NCBI GenBank assembly: GCA_903897335.1
Contig: CAIUAY010000213.1
Coordinates: 1-40,682 of the forward strand
From: an uncultured Chromatium sp.
Lineage (GTDB): Bacteria > Pseudomonadota > Gammaproteobacteria > Chromatiales > Chromatiaceae
Direction: 5' to 3'
Length of the DNA stretch: 40,682 nt
Each line of letters starts with the position of its first letter. The first letter of the stretch is position 1. This document shows, piece by piece, positions 1 through 9,147 of this stretch. Made by a program: the position numbers and the translations under genes. The notes beneath the pieces were generated by a model. The model was not told the origin of the DNA. It saw only the letters and a program-made list of their open reading frames with translations, and ran no database searches.

Positions 1-61
1 AGACGCACGCGGCCTTTTCAACTGACGACAGACTCAGATGATTCTGAGATCAGTCAACGCA
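1..61 (-). other. groL downstream flank with a small hairpin
   Basis: Just after the groL stop there is a 6-bp stem, CTCAGA (33-38) and TCTGAG (43-48), with a 4-nt loop. No run of T follows on the minus strand, so it is not a convincing intrinsic terminator. The window begins here and the true terminator may lie outside. Confidence 0.3.
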
Positions 62-1723
<1,662 letters not shown>

Positions 1724-1750
1724 TCAGTGAATCGACGTGTCGGGATGCGG

Positions 1751-2038
1751 TCAGGCCATCACGCCCAGGATGTCGTCTTCACGCATCACCAGCAGTTTTT
1801 CCTCGGCCAGCTTGACCTCGGTGCCCGAATATTTGCCAAACAGCACCCGGTCGCCGACCTTGACATCAAGCGGACGTACGCTGCCGTCATCGAGCAGCTT
1901 GCCGTTGCCAACGGCGATCACTTCGCCCTGAATCGGTTTTTCGGTGGCGCTGTCCGGGATCACGATGCCACCGGCAGAAGTACGTTCTTCTTCGCTACGG
2001 CGGACGACAACACGGTCATGCAAAGGACGGAGGTTCAT
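1751..2038 (-). CDS. groES: Co-chaperonin GroES (Hsp10), 95 aa
   Basis: Heptameric lid of the GroEL folding chamber. The protein begins [14 protein letters not shown], has the mobile-loop region [11 protein letters not shown] at about residues 21-31 and the [14 protein letters not shown] strand near residue 62, and ends with the usual DDILGVMA. The 95-residue length matches the family. The start is supported by an AGGAG at about 2049-2053, some 10 nt upstream. It is the first gene of the groESL operon; the CIRCE operator lies 57 bp upstream of the start codon. Confidence 0.99.
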   Translation of the reverse strand: MNLRPLHDRVVVRRSEEERTSAGGIVIPDSATEKPIQGEVIAVGNGKLLDDGSVRPLDVKVGDRVLFGKYSGTEVKLAEEKLLVMREDDILGVMA

Positions 2039-2095
2039 GGATCGCCATCTCCTTGATGGAAAGTCAGGGGGGTTGAAAACTTCAGCGGCGGGTAT

Positions 2096-2122
2096 TTAGC
2101 ACTCAGTTCGCTAGAGTGCTAA
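2096..2122. promoter_or_regulatory. CIRCE operator (HrcA binding site) of groESL
   Basis: A perfect inverted repeat TTAGCACTC (2096-2104), 9-nt spacer, GAGTGCTAA (2114-2122). This is the exact CIRCE consensus bound by the heat-shock repressor HrcA. Its position 57 bp upstream of groES implies heat-inducible derepression of groESL. Possible -35 elements on the minus strand are the TTGACA matches at 2146-2151 and 2131-2136; no clear -10 element was found. hrcA itself is not in the window. Confidence 0.96.
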
Positions 2123-2164
2123 CAATGTCATGTCAAAACCGCGCTTGTCAAGCGGGGGCAGCGG

Positions 2165-3277
2165 CTACCTGAAAACCTGATAACGGTTTTTGCCAGTCAG
2201 TTTGGCCTGATACATGGCCAGGTCAGCCTGTCGCAGCAGTTGATCCGCAGTGATCTCACGCGCTTGTGGATAGAACGTGACGCCGATGCTGGCCGACACC
2301 TGAAGCCAGTGATTGTCGATCGGAACCGGCTGGGATGCCGCTGCAAGCAGGCGGACGAGCATGGGCACGCTGTCGGCTTCCACCGCCAGATCCACCAGCA
2401 CCGCGATGAATTCATCGCCGCCCAGACGTGAAAGGGTATCGCCCTGGCGCAGGCTCTGCCTCATGTTCGCGGCAATGGCAATTAGAAACTGGTCGCCAAT
2501 ATCATGTCCGTAGGTGTCGTTAATAATTTTAAAGCCATCCAGGTCGAGATAGGCCACTGCCAGGCGTTGTCGGTGTCGCTCGGTCTGCGCCATGTCCTGA
2601 AGCAGACGGTCGACCAGCAGCAGACGGTTGGGCAGCGTGGTGAGCGGATCGTAGTAGGCAATGTGTTCGAGTTGTTGCTGATACGCCTTGATCACGCTGA
2701 TGTCACTCAGCACGACGCGACTGACAGGCGCCCCAGGATGGTCTCCAGGAGAAGGCTCGCTGGCGGCATCCAGTCGCGCCCAGAACGTGGTGCCGTCGGC
2801 TTTCAGCATTCGCAGTTCACACCCCTGCGGCGTTGTCGCAAGGACTGAGCTGGCCATGTTCGGGCGGAGTATCCAGGAGGCATTCAGGAGCTGTTTGCGG
2901 TACAGGTAAAAATGATCCTGATCATCCCTAAAGATGAACCGGGTGAGCGGCTGCTTAATCAGTGCGTTTTTGGACACGCCCAGCATGTTCGCGGCGGTCA
3001 GATTGATTTCCAGGACCGACCCTGATTCGGAGAGCGTGAAATAGCCGACCGGCGCCCGGTCATAGAGATCAAAATAACGCGCCCGCGTGGTTTCGATCTC
3101 CTCCTGCACCCGACGCAATTCCTCATTCTGCATCGTCAGTTCGACCTGATGCACCCGCAGTTCGTGGAGCGTCTGCTGGATGTCTGCGGGCAGGAAAGCC
3201 GCGAGTTCTTCGTCCTGAATGATCGCTTCGGCGCGTTGGCGCAGCGTCAGTTCTCTGTCTGATGGCGCGTCTACCAT
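2165..3277 (-). CDS. PAS-GGDEF diguanylate cyclase, 370 aa
   Basis: Makes the second messenger c-di-GMP from two GTP. An N-terminal helical stretch (about 1-68, with VELTMQNEELRRVQEEIE) leads into one PAS sensor domain (about 70-195), then a GGDEF domain (about 205-370). The catalytic motif is an intact GGDEF at residues 286-290. An RQGD at 277-280, five residues upstream, matches the RxxD inhibitory I-site, so product feedback is expected. There is no EAL domain, signal peptide or transmembrane helix; the protein should be cytosolic. It lies downstream of the CheB-CheR-PAS gene on the same strand, but 253 bp of repeat-rich sequence separates them, so separate transcription is likely. The PAS ligand is unknown. 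Confidence 0.93.
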   Translation of the reverse strand: MVDAPSDRELTLRQRAEAIIQDEELAAFLPADIQQTLHELRVHQVELTMQNEELRRVQEEIETTRARYFDLYDRAPVGYFTLSESGSVLEINLTAANMLGVSKNALIKQPLTRFIFRDDQDHFYLYRKQLLNASWILRPNMASSVLATTPQGCELRMLKADGTTFWARLDAASEPSPGDHPGAPVSRVVLSDISVIKAYQQQLEHIAYYDPLTTLPNRLLLVDRLLQDMAQTERHRQRLAVAYLDLDGFKIINDTYGHDIGDQFLIAIAANMRQSLRQGDTLSRLGGDEFIAVLVDLAVEADSVPMLVRLLAAASQPVPIDNHWLQVSASIGVTFYPQAREITADQLLRQADLAMYQAKLTGKNRYQVFR

Positions 3278-3330
3278 GGGGTCGGCACGCTCTGGTCGGT
3301 TAAGTTATGCTGTTGAAACATGATTATCGC

Positions 3331-3400
3331 CGACAGCCGACAGCCGACAGCCGACAGCCGACAGCCGACAGCCGACAGCCGACAGCCGACAGCCGACAGC
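3331..3400. repeat. Heptanucleotide tandem array, 10 exact copies of CGACAGC
   Basis: Ten uninterrupted identical 7-bp units fill 3331-3400, in the gap between the CheB-CheR-PAS gene and the diguanylate cyclase gene and about 54 bp upstream of the cyclase start. Exact repetition without point changes suggests recent or continuing slippage. The 7-nt unit can be read through in any frame, giving an artificial 7-residue peptide repeat, but nothing supports translation. Confidence 0.97.
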
Positions 3401-3432
3401 GATTGTTGCTTGACATATCGTAAACGCCAGCA

Positions 3433-3503
3433 GTTGAGTTGATGCAATCAACCTAACGCCACCGTCAACACGGATGTTGGGTTGCCAACAGCGGCAATCC
3501 AAC
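3433..3503. repeat. Dispersed two-hairpin repeat, copy A
   Basis: The first hairpin has arms GTTGAT (3438-3443) and ATCAAC (3447-3452) around GCA. The second half contains TTGGGTTGCCAACAGCG (3477-3493), identical to the same segment in copy C (24879-24895), followed by CAATCCAAC. The outer ends match the GTAGGGTTG/CAACCCTAC termini of copy B at 6/9 and 7/9 positions. This is the most degraded of three copies. It lies just downstream of the CheB-CheR-PAS gene, next to the heptamer array. Confidence 0.75.
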
Positions 3504-3530
3504 CAACGCGGTTTTGGCATCTTAAACCTC

Positions 3531-6500
3531 TCACGCAGAGTTCCGCGCCCATTCAATGGTCGCCAGACCATACACTTGTCCTGTCTCGTTCACCAGCGCG
3601 GTGGCGGTGATCCACACCTCTAGGATAGTTCCTTCTTTAGTGAGTCGCTGGCTGCAAAATGGCTCCAGCCGGTCAGCCGGACGCAGTGGCGGCAGTCTGG
3701 CCAAATCCGCAGCGCGCGCGTCTTCCGGGATGCGGTCGCGGGCGTTCATGTTGAGCGCCTCGGCTTCCGTCCAGCCATAGAGCCGCGCCGCACCGGGATT
3801 CCAGGCCAGGATGTGGCCATCCAGATCCTGCGTGGTGATGGCATCCTGCGCATCGCGCACGATCGCGGCGAGGTGCAGCAGATCATGGGATTGTCGCAGC
3901 GACTCGCGGGCCTGCACGATTTCGGTGAGATCGACAAAGGTGATCACCGCGCCTTCGATCACGTTATCGAGCGTGCGGTAGGGGTGAATGCGTAGCGCAT
4001 ACCAGACACCAGCCGTGGTCTGGACTTCCAATTCTTTTGAAATCAGGGTATCCAGCACTGCCTGTGTGTCCGCCACCAGTCGATCATAGCCCACCAGGTT
4101 GGACAGGATATGACCCACCGGTCGCCCGACGTCGCTCGAAATCAGGTTAATGATCTGGGTCACGGCGGGGGTGAAACGCAGGATGCGCAGTTGATAATCG
4201 ACATAGATGGTGCCGATGCCGGTGCCGGCCAGCAGGTTGTTCATGTCGTTGTTGGCTCGTGACAGGTCGGTCACCCGGTTTTGCAGCTCGGCATTGACGG
4301 TGGCCAGCTCTTCGTTAACTGATTGCAGCTCCTCTTTGGAGGTCTCCAGTTCTTCGTTGGTGGACTGCAATTCTTCGTTGACCGACTGCATTTCCTCGTT
4401 CGAGGATTTTAGTTCTTCGTTGATGGTCTCCAGTTCCTCGTTGGAGGTCTGGAGAAACTCTTCCTTAGTGCGCAGTTCCTGCTTGAGCGCGACGATGCGT
4501 TCATCGACACTCACTGCGCTGGGTGCGTCGGTCAGGTGATCGTCAGGCGGCAGATCCGCCGACCTGAGTGGCGCAACCGGTTGCCCCGGCTCCAGGATGA
4601 CCAGATACAGCGGTACCTCGCTGTTCGGGGTTGAGGTGCCCGTCACCCGCCGGATGGTCAGATTGACGCTCGTGAAATCGCCATTGGTTTTCACTCGCAG
4701 ATCATCGCGCTGCACGGCGTCTTCGCTCTCCACCGCTTGGTGCAGAGCCGTGGTCAGTTCACGTCGCAACCCCTCACGCGCCATTTTGAGGAGATTGCTG
4801 ACGCCGGTCTCGCCCGGCGTCGGTTCCAGATACTGACCGGTGCGTCCGTGCAGATAGAAGATGTCTCCCTGCGCGTTGACGAGCACGGCAGCCAGCGTAG
4901 TGGCTTGCAGAAGTGACTGTTCGGTCAGTTCACGCAGCGAGGAGTTTGCGGATAGTGGTGATATTGGCTTTTTGTCGGTGGTTTGTGTGCGCATTGCATC
5001 GCTATAAGTTGTTATGGGCGGCAAAAAACGCTCTAGCAAGGGGCGCACGGCACCGTATTGATCATCCTGACGCCGATAAATTTTCTGTTTACGGTTCAGC
5101 ACGGTAAACAGATCATGAAAATCACCCACGCTTTCGGACGTTCCCAGAAACAACACGCCGCCTGGCTTCAGCGCGTAATGGAACAGCGGAATCAGCTTTT
5201 TCTGCAAGTCCGCGCTGAGATAGATCAAGAGGTTGCGGCAACTGATGACATCGAGCTTCGAGAATGGCGGGTCTTTGATCAGGCTATGCTGGGAAAAGAT
5301 CAGCAGGTCGCGGATGGCTTTGTGGATGCGGAACATGTCGCCACCCGGCTCCGAAGAAAAAAAGTGGGCGAGACGCTCCGATGACAGATCGCTGGCAATA
5401 CTGGCCGGATAGAGTCCGGTACGCGCCGTGGCAATCGCCTCACTGTCGATGTCGGTGGCAAAGATCTGGATCTTGAAACGCGACTTCAGCGTTTCCTGAT
5501 GTTCGGCAAGCAGGATGGCGAGCGAATAGGCTTCCTCTCCGGTGGAACAGCCCGGCGACCAGACGCGGATCGCGCTATCCACCGAGCGGCCAGTGAAGAG
5601 CGCCGGGATGACCGTATCTTTCAGCGACTGAAAGGCCGCCGGGTCGCGGAAAAAGCTGGTGACGCCGATCAGGAGGTCACGAAACAGCGCATCAATTTCG
5701 CTGGGAACCTGTTGGAGATAAGCGACATAGCTATACAGCGTATCGATCTGGTGAACCGCCATGCGTCGCTCGATGCGGCGATGGACGGTGCTTGGTTTGT
5801 ACTGTGAAAAGTCGTGGCCGGTCTGAGCGCGCAACAGGATGAAAATCTTGCGTAGCGCGTTGTCAGTCTGGGGCGCCAGAATGGTTCCGGAACTGCGCGG
5901 TCGACCAAAGGCGTGAACCACGTAGGCGATCAGTTGGGCGGGCATCTGGGCGGGCGGCAGTTCATAGTCCACCAGTCCGGTGGTGATGGCGCTGCGCGGC
6001 ATTCCGTCGTACTCGGTTGAATCGGGCGTTTGAGCCATGACGAGACCGCCCTCGCCCTTGATTGCCCGCACCCCCAGCGTACCATCGCTGCCGGTGCCAG
6101 ACAGCACGATGCCGATGGCGCGGGCATGTTGATCCTGAGCGAGCGAGCGGAAAAAGAAATCAATCGGCAGACGTTGGCCACGCGGGGCGGTCGGTTCGAT
6201 CAGATGCAGTGCGCCGTTGAGAAAGGCCATGTCGCGGTTGGGCGGGATGATGTAAGTGCAGTTGGGTTGCACCACCATCTCATCTTCAACCTCGAATACC
6301 TGCATCCGGGTATAGCGCCGGATGAGGTCGGTCAGGATGCTCTTGTGATCTGGCGCCAGATGCTGCACCAGCACGAAGGCCATGTTCGGATTGGCATCGG
6401 CGGGCATCCCGGAGAAGAATGCCTCGAAGGCCGCCAGCCCGCCAGCGGAGGCACCGATGCCGACGATGGGAAAGTCGGGAGGCGTGGGCGTCTCCGGTGC

Positions 6501-6539
6501 TGGCGTGGTCAATGTTTGATCGTTGCTGCCTGCCGTCAT
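3531..6539 (-). CDS. CheB-CheR-PAS fusion protein, 1002 aa
   Basis: A hybrid chemotaxis-type signalling protein. Residues about 22-212 form a CheB methylesterase domain with the catalytic triad visible: Ser31 in GASAGG, His60 in VQHL and Asp152 in GTGSDG. Residues about 225-495 form a CheR methyltransferase, with the SAM-binding loop WSPGCSTGEEAYS near 328-339 and ATDIDSEA near 361. A long coiled coil of NEEL/TNEE heptads follows (about 678-765), then two PAS domains (about 768-880 and 885-1000). There is no CheY receiver in front of CheB, and no kinase or GGDEF output at the C-terminus. Such fusions are common in environmental proteobacteria, but the target of methylation is not established. 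No chemoreceptor or cheA/cheW gene is adjacent, so its partners are elsewhere. Cytosolic by sequence. Confidence 0.95.
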   Translation of the reverse strand: MTAGSNDQTLTTPAPETPTPPDFPIVGIGASAGGLAAFEAFFSGMPADANPNMAFVLVQHLAPDHKSILTDLIRRYTRMQVFEVEDEMVVQPNCTYIIPPNRDMAFLNGALHLIEPTAPRGQRLPIDFFFRSLAQDQHARAIGIVLSGTGSDGTLGVRAIKGEGGLVMAQTPDSTEYDGMPRSAITTGLVDYELPPAQMPAQLIAYVVHAFGRPRSSGTILAPQTDNALRKIFILLRAQTGHDFSQYKPSTVHRRIERRMAVHQIDTLYSYVAYLQQVPSEIDALFRDLLIGVTSFFRDPAAFQSLKDTVIPALFTGRSVDSAIRVWSPGCSTGEEAYSLAILLAEHQETLKSRFKIQIFATDIDSEAIATARTGLYPASIASDLSSERLAHFFSSEPGGDMFRIHKAIRDLLIFSQHSLIKDPPFSKLDVISCRNLLIYLSADLQKKLIPLFHYALKPGGVLFLGTSESVGDFHDLFTVLNRKQKIYRRQDDQYGAVRPLLERFLPPITTYSDAMRTQTTDKKPISPLSANSSLRELTEQSLLQATTLAAVLVNAQGDIFYLHGRTGQYLEPTPGETGVSNLLKMAREGLRRELTTALHQAVESEDAVQRDDLRVKTNGDFTSVNLTIRRVTGTSTPNSEVPLYLVILEPGQPVAPLRSADLPPDDHLTDAPSAVSVDERIVALKQELRTKEEFLQTSNEELETINEELKSSNEEMQSVNEELQSTNEELETSKEELQSVNEELATVNAELQNRVTDLSRANNDMNNLLAGTGIGTIYVDYQLRILRFTPAVTQIINLISSDVGRPVGHILSNLVGYDRLVADTQAVLDTLISKELEVQTTAGVWYALRIHPYRTLDNVIEGAVITFVDLTEIVQARESLRQSHDLLHLAAIVRDAQDAITTQDLDGHILAWNPGAARLYGWTEAEALNMNARDRIPEDARAADLARLPPLRPADRLEPFCSQRLTKEGTILEVWITATALVNETGQVYGLATIEWARNSA

Positions 6540-7381
6540 CGTTATTCGCTCTTGATCACTCGCTTTGATCCAGACTTATCATTTCTAGCACGATTAGTGT
6601 AACTCAAGATCTGTCCAGATGATAGACGTCGACCGGATCATCGCAGACCTGCTTTTCGTGCTGGGTACGTTCGGGCATGTGACAGCGGGTTTTCGGGACG
6701 TTACAAAGACAATGCAATTGTGAAACAGACCAACTCAACGACCTACGCCATCAGGCGGGATCGTTGATAAGATGTCCTGATATTTTATTCGTGCAAAAAG
6801 TACGCATACGCGCTAACGCGTTCTGTGCGATGACGCACAGAGACGCAGACTTGTTTCTTTGCGCGACTGTTTTTGGGGCTGCGGCTCCTGACCGCACGAA
6901 TCGACAGCACGTCTCTGAGTCACATCTAGTGATAGACTTCAAGCGAAGTTTTAGCGTTTAAACGTCCTAATCAGGTTGACCAACCGCTGCTGGCGTGCGC
7001 GAGCGGTCGGACGACACCGAACAACTGGCGATGGATGCCATGCGCCTGCTGTCGGTGCGACCCGAGCAATTCAGCCCTTTTTCAAGCGAGCCTGACCGGG
7101 CAGACCCTGGATCAGATGGCCGCCTCGCAGATCGACACCAGCGTCACCGTCACGCTGCGCGATCTGGCGGTCGGATTGCTGGGTTGTCATGGGTTGGTGT
7201 TGGGATTGCTGGGGGCGGTCGGTGAGCCGATGAAAACGGATGCTGGGACTGGCGGGGATCGGCAATCCGCCTCAACGAATCGTCAGGAGCTACAATGGAT
7301 TAGTTCGCATTGTCCGCAACCCACAGTAACCCCGCCCCAGCAATCCCCGAACGCAGCGAAGGCTGAAATTCAATCACCCCC
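6540..7381. other. 842-bp stretch without an intact gene
   Basis: No complete, convincing gene is seen between the CheB-CheR-PAS start and the Rpn-family gene. It holds an 8-bp perfect hairpin, TCTGTGCG (6822-6829) and CGCACAGA (6834-6841), and a decayed coding-like stretch at 6995-7260, listed separately. The promoter of the fusion gene should lie at its left end; I see no clear -35/-10 pair. Confidence 0.6.
6995..7260 (+). pseudogene. Possible decayed coding remnant, two frames
   Basis: In one frame, from 6995, the translation includes DDTEQLAMDAMRLLSVRPEQ. One frame over, from about 7075, it continues as SALFQASLTGQTLDQMAASQ and IDTSVTVTLRDLAVGLLG. Both pieces have normal amino-acid texture and GC-rich codon use, and joining them would need one frameshift around 7065-7080. 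I do not recognise the family. It could be the residue of a gene broken before the Rpn-family gene arrived, or chance. Confidence is low. Confidence 0.3.
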
Positions 7382-8440
7382 ATGCGCCACGACCCCGGCT
7401 ACAAACTACTCTTCTCCCATGCCCGAATGGTCGAGGATCTGCTGCGCGGATTCATTCCCGAGGACTGGGTTCAGGGTCTGGATTTCACGACCCTGGAAAA
7501 GGTCAGCGCCAGCCAGATTACGGATGACCTGCGCGAGCGTCACAACGATCTGATCTGGCGGGTGCGCTGGCACTCGCCCAACGCGCCGCCGTGCTGGCTG
7601 TATCTCTATCTGATGCTGGAATTTCAGTCCTCCGTCGATCACTGGATGGCGGTACGCATCCTCACTTATGTCGGTTTGCTGTATCAGGATCTGATCCGCC
7701 AAGGTCAGCTTGGAGCGAACGGGAAACTGCCGCCGGTGATGCCGATCCTGCTCTACAACGGACGCCCCGCCTGGACGGCTCCCTGTGATCTGGATGCCTT
7801 GGTGGAGCAGGTTCCGGGGCTGGAAGGCTACCGCCCACGGATCCGCTATTTTCTGTTGGACGAGCAACATTACGATGAAGCCCGTCTGACCGAGCTGCGC
7901 GGACTGAGCGCCGCCCTGTTTCGCCTGGAGCGCAGTCAAACGCCCGAGGCGATGGTCGAGGTGCTGACCCTGCTGGTCGGCTGGCTCGACGCGCCGGGTA
8001 ATGGTTCGCTACGGCAGGCATTCACCGAATTTCTGCGCCTAGTGTTGCTGCCAGCCCGGTTGCCCGGTGTCGAATTACCGATCATGCACGAATTGAGCGA
8101 GGTACGCGCCATGTTGAGCGAGCGAGTGCAAGAATGGACCGAACAATGGAAACAGCAGGGACTTGAGCGGGGGCTGCAAGAGGGGCTGCAAGAGGGGCTG
8201 CAACAGGGGCGACGGGAGGGGCGTCAGGAGGGACTCCATGCCGAGCGCATGCTGTTATCCCGCCAGGCGGGACGCCGTTTTGGTCCGGCCATTGCCGCCC
8301 GGCTGGATGAGCTGACCGTCGCCCTTGATGACCCTGAACCACTGGCTGCCATCGGCGAATGTCTGATCGACTGCGCCAGCGGCGAGGAGTTGATGCAACA
8401 GGTCGAGCGGATCGCGCACGATCATCGAACCCAATCGTGA
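7382..8440 (+). CDS. Rpn-family PD-(D/E)XK nuclease / transposase-like protein, 352 aa
   Basis: Belongs to the YhgA/Rpn (recombination-promoting nuclease, 'transposase_31') group. The N-terminal start MRHDPGYKLLFSH is typical. The nuclease signature is present: Asp56 in HNDLIWRV, then Glu80-x-Gln82 in LMLEFQSS, with the usual PVMPILLYNG segment near 118-127. The C-terminal part has a Gln/Gly-rich repeat LQEGLQEGLQQG (about 265-276), encoded by three 12-bp units at 8171-8206, followed by a DUF4351-like helical tail. E. coli Rpn proteins promote RecA-independent recombination and cut DNA; that activity is only inferred here. Such genes often occur in many copies per genome in purple sulfur bacteria and cyanobacteria. 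No terminal inverted repeats were found around it. The start has no strong ribosome site. Confidence 0.85.
   Translation: MRHDPGYKLLFSHARMVEDLLRGFIPEDWVQGLDFTTLEKVSASQITDDLRERHNDLIWRVRWHSPNAPPCWLYLYLMLEFQSSVDHWMAVRILTYVGLLYQDLIRQGQLGANGKLPPVMPILLYNGRPAWTAPCDLDALVEQVPGLEGYRPRIRYFLLDEQHYDEARLTELRGLSAALFRLERSQTPEAMVEVLTLLVGWLDAPGNGSLRQAFTEFLRLVLLPARLPGVELPIMHELSEVRAMLSERVQEWTEQWKQQGLERGLQEGLQEGLQQGRREGRQEGLHAERMLLSRQAGRRFGPAIAARLDELTVALDDPEPLAAIGECLIDCASGEELMQQVERIAHDHRTQS
8171..8206 (+). repeat. Three 12-bp in-frame repeats inside the Rpn-family gene
   Basis: GGGCTGCAAGAG occurs twice (8171-8182, 8183-8194), then GGGCTGCAACAG (8195-8206). Each unit adds GLQE or GLQQ, so copy-number changes would keep the frame. 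Confidence 0.9.
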
Positions 8441-8558
8441 TGACTGAGGCAATGCTGGATGTTGCCGATGCTCCGATGATGTTTGAAATGGCTGACGCTC
8501 ATTGAATCCTGTCGCCACTTGAAAGACCGACCCAAACAGGACGGGGAGACCCACCGCG

Positions 8559-9110
8559 ATGAAGACGACCGCGACGATGCCACGGATGACCGGCACCGAG
8601 GCCAAGCTGGAATTGATGATTCTGAATACCGAGACTCAGGCGCTGGAATGGACTGACATGGCGACGCTGCTGCATGGACGCGGTGCCTCGCTGGAACTGG
8701 TCACCCGGATGCAGGATCTGTGGGAAAAGACCAAGGTGGTCGGCGGCGTCCTGGTGAATATCGGGCGCGTCATCGTGCTGAAAATCTGGGAGTTCATGCG
8801 GGCTAATTCCAACATGGTTCTGGGAGCGGCACTCGGCGCGCTGGTGAATCTGATTCCCTGGATCGGCCCACTGCTGGCGCCCATCGGCATCACCCTTGGG
8901 ATACTGCAAGGACATCGGCTGGACAAGATCGCCGAGGGTCAGCAGGTCAGCTATTCGATCATCGAGGATCTGATCACCGCTGCAAAACGCTTCTTCCAGT
9001 TGCTCGCCGATATTTTTCTGGCGTTGCGCGATGACTATTTCCCCAAGACGCAGGTCGCCGAGATCGACCAAACCGGACAGCAAGCATGGGAGGCGATCGG
9101 TCGGTTGTGA
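8559..9110 (+). CDS. Hypothetical protein with one hydrophobic hairpin, 183 aa
   Basis: I do not recognise the family. Residues about 84-112 (NMVLGAALGALVNLIPWIGP and onward) are strongly hydrophobic with a central Pro-Trp-Ile-Gly-Pro, suggesting a membrane-inserted helical hairpin. The N-terminal 80 residues and C-terminal 70 are amphipathic and partly acidic. There is no signal peptide. The ATG at 8559 has a GGGGAG about 10 nt upstream. It stands alone between the Rpn-family gene and recJ, 37 bp before the chosen recJ start, so it may be co-transcribed with recJ. Codon use matches the neighbours, so it is probably a real gene; function unknown. Confidence 0.75.
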   Translation: MKTTATMPRMTGTEAKLELMILNTETQALEWTDMATLLHGRGASLELVTRMQDLWEKTKVVGGVLVNIGRVIVLKIWEFMRANSNMVLGAALGALVNLIPWIGPLLAPIGITLGILQGHRLDKIAEGQQVSYSIIEDLITAAKRFFQLLADIFLALRDDYFPKTQVAEIDQTGQQAWEAIGRL

Positions 9111-9147
9111 GTGCGATGTGTCAATATTCCAGAATGATCTCTTTTTA

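Noticed and set aside
3331-3400. CRISPR-like array
   Set aside because: Units are contiguous 7-mers without spacers.
3305-3571. Open frame reading through the heptamer array with a 7-residue peptide repeat
   Set aside because: The repeat arises because 7-bp units cycle through the frame; there is no ribosome site, and it overlaps the end of the CheB-CheR-PAS gene in another frame.
6822-6841. Perfect 8-bp hairpin as an intrinsic terminator
   Set aside because: No T-run follows directly on either strand, and no gene ends nearby.
6751-6942. Small minus-strand frame of 63 codons in the 842-bp gap
   Set aside because: No ribosome site, no recognisable features, and unusual composition.
9031-9147. 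Upstream extension of RecJ
   Set aside because: It overlaps the preceding gene and has no similarity to RecJ N-termini.
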